Of a stretch of DNA of 64,000 bases, positions 1-7,771 are shown one piece after another. How positions within the stretch are numbered: position 1 is the first letter of the stretch; the number at the start of each line of letters is the position of its first letter. A model generated the notes under the pieces. It had not been told where the DNA came from and did not search any database. It saw nothing but the letters and a program-made list of their open reading frames with translations. The position numbers were made by a program, and so were the translations under genes. Source of the DNA: an uncultured Bacteroidota bacterium (GTDB lineage: Bacteria; Bacteroidota; Bacteroidia; Flavobacteriales; Schleiferiaceae); assembly GCA_913057235.1 (NCBI GenBank), contig CAJXNI010000003.1:1-64000 (forward strand), in the 5' to 3' direction.

Positions 1-158
1 AAATAGCCGAAAATTTATTCATTAGCCCCGGCATCGTGCGCAATCATATTGAAAATGTATACCAAAAACTACAGGTGCATAACAAGGTAGAAGCTGTTCA
101 GCTAGCGCTGAAGAATAGGTTGATTTAATGATTCACATTTATCCTTCGCTAATTTGAT
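1..158 (+). CDS. LuxR-type response regulator or transcription factor, C-terminal end only
   Basis: The reading frame is open from base 3 to a TGA at 156-158 and is cut by the window start. The 51 visible residues include IAENLFISPGIVRNHIENVY, which matches the second half of a LuxR/GerE helix-turn-helix: the recognition helix followed by the conserved NHIxNVYxKL segment. Such domains end DNA-binding response regulators that bind promoter DNA. The N-terminal receiver or sensor part is outside the window, so the signal cannot be named. Confidence 0.75.
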
Positions 159-282
159 TTCTGAAGGTATTTTTTTTACAAAATTTCCTTAGCCCCAGTA
201 CGTATTCTAATCCCCCCCCGCAAACTAACTGACTCTTGCAGAGGCTAAGTAAATCAGTTCCTTTATGGCTTAACCTAAAGGA

Positions 283-1857
283 ATGCCTAAGCACTTTTCA
301 ATTTACAGTATTCTAAGTGTTGTTTTTGTTGAAGGGGCGGCCGTCATGGTAGCGGAATTGACCGCTGGAATGCTGGTGGCTCCTTTTTTTGGTACCTCTT
401 TAATCTCATGGGCTTTAGTTTTATCCATTACCTTATTAGGCCTGGCCTCAGGTTATTTTTTAGGTGGGATTTTAGCTGCTAAAAAGAATATAGCCTTACT
501 ATTCACCGCAATTTTATTTTTAGGCGGAGTGCTCTGTGCCCTTATACCAATTTTAGGCTCGGTAGTAATGCCGATATTCATGGATTGGAATCTGGAGTTA
601 GGCTTGGCCGCCTCTTTGTTGATATTTCTCTTTCCCACTTTAGTTTGTTTTGGGAGCATGGGTCCATTAGCGGTGGCATTGCTTAGCTATTATTCTTCAA
701 AAGCCGGACGGTTTACAGGAATGGTGTATGCCCTTTCAACGATTGGGGGAATTATAGCAACTTTAGTCTTTGGCTTACTCCTAATTCCTAATTACGGGAT
801 TCTGATACCCTGTTTCATTACCGGTTCATTAGTTAGTTCACTAGCGGCAATAATAGCTATACAATCCAAAAGAATGTTTTGGGTGGCAACAATTGTTTAC
901 CTCATACTTGGTTTCAGCTGGGTACGGGAAAAGTCTCAAGCGGAAAGTTCTACTGGTCCAATGAAAGTCTTGCATAGCTCCTCTGGAATCATGGGAGAAG
1001 TAAAAGTGGTTGATTTTCCCTGGAAAGTGAGTCATAGTAATGAGGTGGTTTTAGCCAGGGCCCTTACGGTAAATGGTGTTTGGCAAACGGCAGTGAGTTT
1101 AAAAGATGGTACATCCATACTTAATTATGTGTATCACGTGCTTCCGTTGGTGCAAAAGTACCCACAAGAAAGTGAAATCCTAGTGGTTGGCCTGGGGGGT
1201 GGTGGCCTAGTGGGTGAAATGGAGAGAAAAGGCTATAAACCACTGGTAGTAGAGATTGATGAACGTTTACCGGAATTGACTAAATCCTACTTTTCGGCTG
1301 ATCTAACCCAGCGGGTAGTGGTTGATGACGGCAGGCACTTTTTAAATAAGAGCTCCAGGCAATTTGAGATCATCATTCTAGATGTATTTCAAGGCGAAAC
1401 ACCTCCGTGGCATCTGTTGACTTTAGAAACATTTAAATCGGTAAAAGCCTGCTTAAAGCCTAATGGTATGTTTATCATTGAGTTTTTTGGGGGAGTAGAA
1501 CAAGAAGGTAATGAGGCGCAGGCTTTTCTATCGGTTTTAAAAACTTTGAAAAAGGCCGGTTTGCTAGTGAAGGTTGTGCAAGTAGAGGACCGGGAAAATG
1601 TAATTATTGCCAGTAAAAAAGAAATAAATCTAAGAGGCGTAGGCTACTCTGGTAATACCTTTGTACCAAAACCTATTGATGACCTTAGCCAGCACGAAAT
1701 TTCTTTGAACAGTTTAGACTTGAGTAAAGCTAAAATATTAACGGATGACTTACCGATTTTGGAAAAGATGAGCTACCCTGAAGCTAAACAATGGCGGAGA
1801 TATCAAAATAAAATTTTCAGAGACAATTTTATAAGACAAGGTATTAGTTTGCTTTAA
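283..1857 (+). CDS. Membrane protein fused to a spermidine-synthase-like (SAM-binding) domain
   Basis: 524 residues. Roughly the first 215 are very hydrophobic with about seven predicted membrane segments, like the half-size transporter part of fused MFS/spermidine synthase proteins. The rest is a Rossmann-type domain: VVGLGGGGLVGEM (about 305-317) is the SAM-binding glycine loop, VVEIDERL holds the acidic ribose-binding residue, and VVDDGRHFL follows. The segment LDVFQGETPPWHL replaces the canonical aminopropyltransferase catalytic region, so real polyamine synthesis is doubtful and the substrate is unknown. AAAGGA lies directly before the ATG. The gene stands alone and is AT-rich compared with the dcw operon. 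Confidence 0.75.
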   Translation: MPKHFSIYSILSVVFVEGAAVMVAELTAGMLVAPFFGTSLISWALVLSITLLGLASGYFLGGILAAKKNIALLFTAILFLGGVLCALIPILGSVVMPIFMDWNLELGLAASLLIFLFPTLVCFGSMGPLAVALLSYYSSKAGRFTGMVYALSTIGGIIATLVFGLLLIPNYGILIPCFITGSLVSSLAAIIAIQSKRMFWVATIVYLILGFSWVREKSQAESSTGPMKVLHSSSGIMGEVKVVDFPWKVSHSNEVVLARALTVNGVWQTAVSLKDGTSILNYVYHVLPLVQKYPQESEILVVGLGGGGLVGEMERKGYKPLVVEIDERLPELTKSYFSADLTQRVVVDDGRHFLNKSSRQFEIIILDVFQGETPPWHLLTLETFKSVKACLKPNGMFIIEFFGGVEQEGNEAQAFLSVLKTLKKAGLLVKVVQVEDRENVIIASKKEINLRGVGYSGNTFVPKPIDDLSQHEISLNSLDLSKAKILTDDLPILEKMSYPEAKQWRRYQNKIFRDNFIRQGISLL

Positions 1858-1945
1858 GGAGATGTTGAGATACTTTATGTTCTCGACTCAACTAAGCGTC
1901 TTTAACTATTAGAGAATAGTTGAAACTCTAATTGCACTTTAAACC

Positions 1946-2162
1946 ATGAAACGCCTATTAATTATTTCTGCTTTTCACCTTTTTTTTGAAAGGCTGCACC
2001 ACGGCCAAAGATTGCTACAACATAGAAATGGCGTATCAGGTAAGGATAGGCTGCCCTACAAATATTGCTCCGGTTTGTGCCTATAATGGGGAAACTTACC
2101 AAAATGAATCTTATGCTAATGCTGCAGTTTTTAAAGTGGTGTATGAGGGCCGTTGCAGATAA
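1946..2162 (+). pseudogene. Kazal-like small lipoprotein gene, frameshifted in a T8 tract
   Basis: The ATG at 1946 opens a short hydrophobic signal sequence, then the frame is lost at the run of eight T at 1980-1987. Removing one T gives a 71-residue product ending at the TAA 2160-2162: signal sequence, a lipobox-like LFLKGC, then a Kazal-type stretch with CPTNIAPVCAYNGETYQNES and a final GRC. Kazal domains are small disulfide-rich folds that often inhibit serine proteases. The cysteine usually found after TYxN is a serine here, so one disulfide would be missing even in the repaired product. The gene is either decaying or switched by slippage in the T tract. As written, the first frame ends after 47 residues. 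Confidence 0.6.
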
Positions 2163-2238
2163 TTTTCACTTCTTTTATTTTACTCGCCAGAGCGCACAAA
2201 ACTGGTAAATAATATACCGTATTTAGTTTGAACTTTTT

Positions 2239-2787
2239 TTATTCTCTTTTACTTGACCAATATACTTTTTTGCCTTCAGCCCTCACGAGGTAAAATGTAT
2301 AGGATCCATTTTTTAGATAGTAAGAATTAGTTGAGCACTTTAAAGTTGGAGAAGGGTTTATTTCGGTTGAATCCTTTAGTACTGCGTTAAGGTGGTAAGG
2401 TTCTCCCGTTGAGGCCATTTTGATAACGCCTTTTACCATAGTTTTCTTCGTTTGGCCCTTAGCTACTTCACCTATAAATGTTTCACCTATCCTAAGAGAA
2501 TCAACATCAATTCCAGATAAGTTAACTATGCTCAGCTCAACATTGGTGGCGTAAAACTTGGACGAGTCTGTAAAATCATCTGCCGCATGAAGAATAGGGG
2601 CATCGTAGATTAAATCTACCTCAAAATCGCTGGCAAGGGAGTCTGGATTTTGTGCACAAAGAGTAAAGCACCAACCCAGAGTTACCAGAGCCAACAGAAC
2701 TTTTTGTGCGATGGGCTTACTAATAATACCAGTATTTAATATGAAAGTCCTAAAACTTCCACAATGTAGTTCCCAGGCTAAAAACAT
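2239..2787 (-). CDS. Hypothetical secreted protein
   Basis: 182 residues, family not recognised. A hydrophobic stretch KVLLALVTLGWCFTLCAQ at about residues 29-46 looks like a signal peptide ending at an AQ cleavage site. The roughly 28 residues in front are unusually long for a signal peptide n-region, so the true start may be a non-ATG codon further inside; no better ATG exists. The mature part has alternating beta-strand-like segments and two cysteines, consistent with a small periplasmic or surface domain. There is no close partner gene: the Kazal-like pseudogene lies downstream on the other strand and yqeY upstream with its own signals. Confidence 0.5.
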   Translation of the reverse strand: MFLAWELHCGSFRTFILNTGIISKPIAQKVLLALVTLGWCFTLCAQNPDSLASDFEVDLIYDAPILHAADDFTDSSKFYATNVELSIVNLSGIDVDSLRIGETFIGEVAKGQTKKTMVKGVIKMASTGEPYHLNAVLKDSTEINPSPTLKCSTNSYYLKNGSYTFYLVRAEGKKVYWSSKRE

Positions 2788-3011
2788 AATATTGACAAGT
2801 ATTAAATATTAAGTTGCAGGTTTTCCTTTCCTACATTTTAAACTTCAGTCTACATAATCATAATCAACCCAAAGGAAGTATTTACTTACCTGGGTAAACT
2901 AAAACTGGTAAAAAAGAAATTGTGCTGTAAGGGCGATTAAGTGTTTCATGTTTAGATACTTAATTCAATTAGACCCATTCAGCCAGCTAGGTTGCCTAAA
3001 AAGGCTCAATA

Positions 3012-3464
3012 CTAAGAATTCAGCAAATCCTTTGCTACACTAGAAATGGCCTTACCATCCGCACGGCCGGCCAGTTCTTTGTTGGCCATGCCCATAACCT
3101 TGCCCATGTCTTTTGGTCCTTGCGCACCGGTTTTTTCAATTACCGTTTGCACGTAGCTACGCAACTCAGCTTCACTCATTTGTTGAGGTAAAAAGCTTTC
3201 AATAATGGCCAGTTGGGCTTCTTCATCCTGTGCTAAGTCTGAGCGGTTTTGCTCTTGGTAAATTTCCAGAGAGTCTTTGCGTTGCTTCTGCAAACGTTGC
3301 AGTAATTTCAACTCTTCAGCTTCGCTTAGCTCCGCCTGGGCGCCTTTTTCAGTTTTGGCGGTCATAATGCTAGACTTAATGCCGCGTAGTGCTTCCAGTT
3401 TGGTTTTATCTTTGGCTTTCATGGCTTCCTTCATCTGGTCCACCACTTTCTTTTCTAAGCTCAT
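3012..3464 (-). CDS. GatB/YqeY domain protein
   Basis: 150 residues when started at the ATG 3462-3464 (MSLEKKVVDQMKEAM). The open frame runs 13 codons further upstream, but that would place the start upstream of the promoter box at 3479-3486. The sequence has the YqeY layout: a helical N-terminal half with KLEALRGIKSSI, then the C-terminal helical module with ESFLPQQMSEAEL and GPKDMGKVMGMANKELAGRADG. This domain resembles the tRNA-binding tail of GatB, but the freestanding protein has no settled function. It sits just after ftsZ, separated from the dcw operon by a terminator. Confidence 0.88.
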   Translation of the reverse strand: MSLEKKVVDQMKEAMKAKDKTKLEALRGIKSSIMTAKTEKGAQAELSEAEELKLLQRLQKQRKDSLEIYQEQNRSDLAQDEEAQLAIIESFLPQQMSEAELRSYVQTVIEKTGAQGPKDMGKVMGMANKELAGRADGKAISSVAKDLLNS

Positions 3465-3478
3465 TGTGAAATTTTTTA

Positions 3479-3486
3479 CAAAAGTA
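3479..3486 (-). promoter_or_regulatory. Bacteroidota -7 box before yqeY
   Basis: On the minus strand this reads TACTTTTG, an exact TAnnTTTG match, 14 bases before the ATG at 3464. It gives yqeY its own promoter downstream of the ftsZ terminator. No clear -33 TTG at the usual spacing was found. Confidence 0.6.
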
Positions 3487-3579
3487 ACTAAAGTGCCGCT
3501 CAATAAACAGTAACCGCGGTTAAGCTTAGAGGCTGGCTCATGGAAATGAAAACAGCAGATTAAATTCGGGCATAACCCT

Positions 3580-3615
3580 AAAAAAAGAAGCTGCCTTTGT
3601 TAGAGACAGCTTCTT
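3580..3615 (-). terminator. Intrinsic terminator of the dcw operon after ftsZ
   Basis: A perfect 9-bp stem, AAGAAGCTG at 3585-3593 with CAGCTTCTT at 3607-3615, has a 13-base loop that can pair further. Read on the minus strand the stem runs into seven T (3586-3580). It begins 33 bases after the ftsZ stop codon, as expected for an operon end. Confidence 0.85.
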
Positions 3616-3648
3616 GCGCTAAACGGAGTTGAGTAGAATTCTCACGTT

Positions 3649-5628
3649 TTAGTCTACGTTATCGTGTAAAAAACTATTGTTGGTTTTAATATCCGTTTGT
3701 CCATCATTATCATCAATAGTAAAGCGGCTCTGCGTGGTGCGCGCGCTGTACTTTTCATTGCTGATGTCTACCCCATGCCTTTTATAGGCCGGTTCATTAT
3801 CCATACCGTTTGGGTTGTTCTTAAACCGATAGTTAAAGGCTTTGAGCTGGGCTCTGCGTTCCTCGGCTTTCAGCTGCATGCTTTCTTCAATGGTAGACTC
3901 CAAAGGATTGGCACGGCCCTTATTTTTAGGCGTTTCATGCTCAGCCTCCACCTTGCGCACTTCAAAATTGAAATCTTCTTCAGTTTCTGCTGGCTGCTTA
4001 GAAGATTCAGGTTTGGCTTGGTTTTGCGACTGATCCTGCGGGCCAGCTGCCTTTAGCCGAGCTTCCAACTCTTGGTAATCATCTAAAGTATAGCGCTTAA
4101 CCTTGGGCTCTTCTTTTTCAGGCTTTGGTTCCTGGGGCTTTTCAGCCGATGGCTCCTGGGTTGACTTAGAAGGCTCATCTTTTAAACGGGGCTCCAACTC
4201 GTTATCCTGGGGCGAGTCAATTTCAAAGACCGGCCCGCTTTCCTGTGCTTCGGTTGGCGTTTCGGCCTCAGCTTCAAAGGCGGTGGTTTCTTCTTCCTCT
4301 TCTGTTTCTTCCAAGGAGAAGACCTTACGATCTTCCTTTTCGGCTTCAGGCTGGGGTGCTACCGAAGGAGTTTCGGGTTCTTCTTCCTTTTGCGCTCGGG
4401 GCAACGGTTGCTCGGTAGTGCTGTTTTCAAATGGATCTTCCAATTCAAAAAGTCGGGCTTGCTGCTCTTTTTCGGCTTTAGCCTCCTTTTCACGAGCCTT
4501 GGCTAGTTCGGCATCCAGTAAGCTGTCTTCATCTTCCTCATCCAGCTCAATGGGTTTGTTGTACACCGATGAGCTCACCTCCTGGTCGTCTTCCAGGGTG
4601 TGGATCACCTTTTCAGGGGCGCGTCCAATAGTGCTTTGCTGCTGCTCTGGGTTAAAACCGGTGGCCACAATGGTTACCCCAATTTCATCTTCCAGGTTTT
4701 CGTTTTCGCCAATACCCATAATGATGTTGGCATTGCCGCCTGCTTCCATTTGAATGTAATCATTGATCTCACCAATCTCATCAATGGTAATTTCTTCCTT
4801 GCCGGAAACAATGAGCAAGAGCACGTTTTTGGCGCCTCTAATGTGATTGTCGTTCAAAAGCGGAGAGTCTAATGCTGCGGTAATGGCCATATTGGCGCGA
4901 TTTTCACCGCTGGCGGTAGCGGCTCCCATAATAGCAGTACCCGAATTGGCCAGCACCGTTTTGGCATCGCGTAAATCAATGTTGGCGGTGTAGTGGTGGG
5001 TAATTACCTCGGCAATTCCGCGGGCGGCCGTGGCCAAAACTTCATCGGCTTTAGCAAAACCCGCTTTAAAGCCTAAATTCCCGTATACCTCGCGGAGCTT
5101 GTTATTGTTAATCACCACTAAAGAGTCTACGCTGTTGCGCAGGGCATCCACGCCTTTTTCGGCTTGCTGCTTGCGGTTGTTCCCTTCAAAAATAAAGGGA
5201 ATGGTAACAATGCCTACGGTTAAAATACCCAGCTCTTTGGCGGTTTTGGCGATTACCGGAGCGGCTCCGGTGCCCGTACCACCGCCCATACCTGCGGTAA
5301 TAAATACCATTTTGGTATTGCTGTTGAGTAAGTTTTTAATGTCTTCAATGCTTTCCTGAGCGGCCTGCTCACCCACCTCAGGGTTGGCACCAGCTCCTAA
5401 TCCTTCGGTTAGGGATACCCCCAACTGAATTTTATTGGGCACGGGGCTGTTTTCAAGGGCTTGGGCATCGGTATTGCACACGCAAAAGTCTACGCCTTTG
5501 AGGCCTAAACCGTACATGTGATTTACGGCATTGCTACCACCGCCACCCACTCCAATTACTTTTATTACGCTAGATTGGTTTTTGGGTAAATCAAACTTGA
5601 GGTTGTCGTTGGCGCTATTATCCATCAT
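3649..5628 (-). CDS. ftsZ: Cell division GTPase FtsZ, long-linker form
   Basis: 659 residues. FtsZ polymerises with GTP at midcell and scaffolds the divisome. Visible motifs: IGVGGGGSNAVNHM near residues 25-38, the tubulin signature GGGTGTG at 115-121, and the T7 loop NIDLRDAKTVL, which keeps the Asn and two Asp that complete the GTPase site of the neighbouring subunit. The GTPase core ends near residue 330. A linker of about 280 residues rich in Glu, Pro, Gln and Lys follows, then a conserved tail peptide NEPAYKRHGVDI and about 30 more residues. Many bacterial FtsZ are about 350-400 residues; long linkers are common in this phylum. The start MMDN is separated from ftsA by 10 bases. Confidence 0.98.
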   Translation of the reverse strand: MMDNSANDNLKFDLPKNQSSVIKVIGVGGGGSNAVNHMYGLGLKGVDFCVCNTDAQALENSPVPNKIQLGVSLTEGLGAGANPEVGEQAAQESIEDIKNLLNSNTKMVFITAGMGGGTGTGAAPVIAKTAKELGILTVGIVTIPFIFEGNNRKQQAEKGVDALRNSVDSLVVINNNKLREVYGNLGFKAGFAKADEVLATAARGIAEVITHHYTANIDLRDAKTVLANSGTAIMGAATASGENRANMAITAALDSPLLNDNHIRGAKNVLLLIVSGKEEITIDEIGEINDYIQMEAGGNANIIMGIGENENLEDEIGVTIVATGFNPEQQQSTIGRAPEKVIHTLEDDQEVSSSVYNKPIELDEEDEDSLLDAELAKAREKEAKAEKEQQARLFELEDPFENSTTEQPLPRAQKEEEPETPSVAPQPEAEKEDRKVFSLEETEEEEETTAFEAEAETPTEAQESGPVFEIDSPQDNELEPRLKDEPSKSTQEPSAEKPQEPKPEKEEPKVKRYTLDDYQELEARLKAAGPQDQSQNQAKPESSKQPAETEEDFNFEVRKVEAEHETPKNKGRANPLESTIEESMQLKAEERRAQLKAFNYRFKNNPNGMDNEPAYKRHGVDISNEKYSARTTQSRFTIDDNDGQTDIKTNNSFLHDNVD

Positions 5629-5638
5629 GCTGTTGATT

Positions 5639-7042
5639 TTAGAGGTCTTCGTTTAAAAATTTGCGAAACTTTTCGGCCCAGTTTTCCAGAAAACCGCTGC
5701 GTTTGGCTTTGGCTTCTTTGGCGGGTGTGTTGGTTTCATTTTCTTGCTTCTGTTCTTGGTTCTCCACTTCGGTGGGCTCCTCGGCTGCGTCTTTTGCCTG
5801 CTGAGCTGTAGCCGTGGCATCCTCGGTATTTTCTTCTTCGGCCTGGCCTTCCGGTGCAGCTTCCTGCGATTTTTGATGCTGTATTTTTTGGAGGCCTTTC
5901 ATCACCAATCCCACGGCAGTGGCATAACTGGGCGTAGAAAACTCCTTATCACTTTGGCTGGCCAAATGCTCATTGGGGTAGCCAATGCGGGTGTCCATTC
6001 CGGTAACAAATTCCACCAGTTGTTTAATGTGTTTTAGTTGGCTGCCGCCCCCGGTAAGCACAATGCCAGCTATGAGTTTTTTCTTGTTTTCATCATAGCC
6101 GTAGTTCTTGATTTCCAGGTACACCTGCTCAATAATTTCTACCACACGTGCGTGGATGATTTTGGAGAGCATTTTCATGGAAATCTCCTTAGGCTCGCGG
6201 CCACGCAAACCCGGGATGCTTACAATTTCATTGTCTTTGTTTTCCCCCGGCCAGGCGCTGCCAAATTTGATTTTTAGCAGTTCGGCCTGTTTTTCAATAA
6301 TGGTGCAGCCTTCTTTAATATCTTCAGTAATAACGTTGCCACCAAAAGGAATTACTGCGGTGTGCCTGATGATGCCGTCTTTAAAAATGGCAATATCCGT
6401 AGTGCCGCCTCCAATGTCTACCAATACCACCCCAGCTTCTTTTTCTTCCTGGCTTAGTACCGCCTCCGCGGAAGCGAGGGGTTCCAGGGTAATATCAGCC
6501 ACCTCCAGGTTGCTGCTGCGTACGCAACGGAAAATATTTTTAATGGAGCTGATTTGCCCTACCACAATGTGGAAATTAGCTTCCAGACGGCTACCGTACA
6601 TGCCGCGGGGTTCGCGAATTTCGGACTGACCGTCTACTTTAAACTCCTGGGGTAACACGTGAATGATTTCTTCACCCGGCATCATTACCAGGTTGTGCAC
6701 GTTTTCAATCAGCTCATCAATGTCTTTGTTTTCAATTACATCGTCTGCGTTAGGTCGTACAATGTAATCGGCATGTTGCAGGCTGCGTATGTGCTGACCA
6801 GCAATGCCAACCACCACGCTGCTAATGCTTTGTCCGCTTTGGTTTTCAGCCTCTTCAACGGCCTGTTTTATAGATTCAATGGTTTGGGTAATATTGGTGA
6901 CCACCCCGCGGTGTACCCCCAAAGAGCGTGCTTTACCCATCCCTATAATCTCCAATTTACCGTACTGATTGGTTTTTCCAATCATAGCGGCAATTTTGGT
7001 GGTTCCTATGTCTAGCCCTACGGCAATTTCATCAGGGTTCAT
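5639..7042 (-). CDS. ftsA: Cell division protein FtsA
   Basis: 467 residues. FtsA is the actin-like membrane anchor for FtsZ. Visible: the phosphate-1 loop VGLDIGTTKIAAMIG near the N terminus, the inserted SHS2 (1C) region after it, the phosphate-2 loop VLVDIGGGTTDIAIF near residue 210, and an adenosine-binding GIVLTGGGSQL region. After about residue 390 comes a low-complexity spacer rich in Glu, Gln and Ala, then a terminal amphipathic helix, SGFLENWAEKFRKFLNEDL, which fits the membrane-targeting sequence. The spacer makes it longer than the usual 410-420 residues. It lies between ftsQ and ftsZ with 3- and 10-base gaps. Confidence 0.97.
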   Translation of the reverse strand: MNPDEIAVGLDIGTTKIAAMIGKTNQYGKLEIIGMGKARSLGVHRGVVTNITQTIESIKQAVEEAENQSGQSISSVVVGIAGQHIRSLQHADYIVRPNADDVIENKDIDELIENVHNLVMMPGEEIIHVLPQEFKVDGQSEIREPRGMYGSRLEANFHIVVGQISSIKNIFRCVRSSNLEVADITLEPLASAEAVLSQEEKEAGVVLVDIGGGTTDIAIFKDGIIRHTAVIPFGGNVITEDIKEGCTIIEKQAELLKIKFGSAWPGENKDNEIVSIPGLRGREPKEISMKMLSKIIHARVVEIIEQVYLEIKNYGYDENKKKLIAGIVLTGGGSQLKHIKQLVEFVTGMDTRIGYPNEHLASQSDKEFSTPSYATAVGLVMKGLQKIQHQKSQEAAPEGQAEEENTEDATATAQQAKDAAEEPTEVENQEQKQENETNTPAKEAKAKRSGFLENWAEKFRKFLNEDL

Positions 7043-7045
7043 AAT

Positions 7046-7771
7046 TTAGTTTTTACGGCATACTACCTGATTGCTGAACTTCAGATTCAGGGTTTTTATG
7101 CTATCCAGGTTCTTTGAGTTTACGGCTTGTTGGTAAAAAATTTCCAGCTTTTTAAGCTTACGGTCCAGGTGTTGGGGCTGGCCCAGCAGTACCTTATGCT
7201 GCCCCGGTAATGGATGTAAAATCCAATCGCCATTTTGGGCTACCGTAATTCCCGAAAAAAAGTCGGCAAAGAACGCATGGCTCTCTACGGTGTTCCAAAA
7301 GTTTGATAGTGAGCCTAATAGGCTGTCTGGCACAGCTCCGGTAATCAGCGGAACCTTGGCCGAGTAATTGGTGCTTAAGGGCATAGTACCTCCATCATTT
7401 AAAAGGTAAAAGCTGCGCCCGGCACTCAACACCCGGGCCTTGGGCTCATGTTGTTGAACGGCAACATGCAATGTTCCGTTCCATAACGAATATACCTCTG
7501 CCTTTTTGATAGATGGGTGATTATCAAGGCTTTCTTCTAACAGAGCGATGTTAATTTCTTGCAGGGGAATTCCCTCAGAAAGTGGGTAGTGCCTGGCGAT
7601 AATACTTCGCACTTCTTGCTGCGTGACAAAAGGCCGACTTTGTTCTTGGGCAACACTGATTTGCGTTTGCTGCCAAAGCACCTGTTTTTTGCGGTTGTGG
7701 GCAAAGCTCATAAGGCCCAGAACCACCGCCATTCCCAGACTCCAAAGCAATATGTGCTTATACTTGATCAT
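7046..7771 (-). CDS. ftsQ: Cell division protein FtsQ
   Basis: 241 residues. FtsQ is a bitopic inner-membrane protein linking early and late divisome proteins. One membrane segment (ILLWSLGMAVVLGLMSFA, residues 7-24) follows a short cytoplasmic start. A POTRA-like periplasmic part follows: FVTQQEVRSII, then HPSIKKAEVYSLWNGTLHVAVQQHEPKARV, which has the pattern of POTRA followed by the start of the beta domain. Sequence conservation is weak, as usual for FtsQ; position between murC and ftsA carries much of the identification. Its start overlaps the murC stop by 4 bases. Confidence 0.9.
   Translation of the reverse strand: MIKYKHILLWSLGMAVVLGLMSFAHNRKKQVLWQQTQISVAQEQSRPFVTQQEVRSIIARHYPLSEGIPLQEINIALLEESLDNHPSIKKAEVYSLWNGTLHVAVQQHEPKARVLSAGRSFYLLNDGGTMPLSTNYSAKVPLITGAVPDSLLGSLSNFWNTVESHAFFADFFSGITVAQNGDWILHPLPGQHKVLLGQPQHLDRKLKKLEIFYQQAVNSKNLDSIKTLNLKFSNQVVCRKN

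Noticed and set aside
4103-4753. 216-codon serine-rich open frame opposite ftsZ
   Set aside because: It is the antisense of the low-complexity FtsZ linker; the Ser richness mirrors Glu-rich codons.
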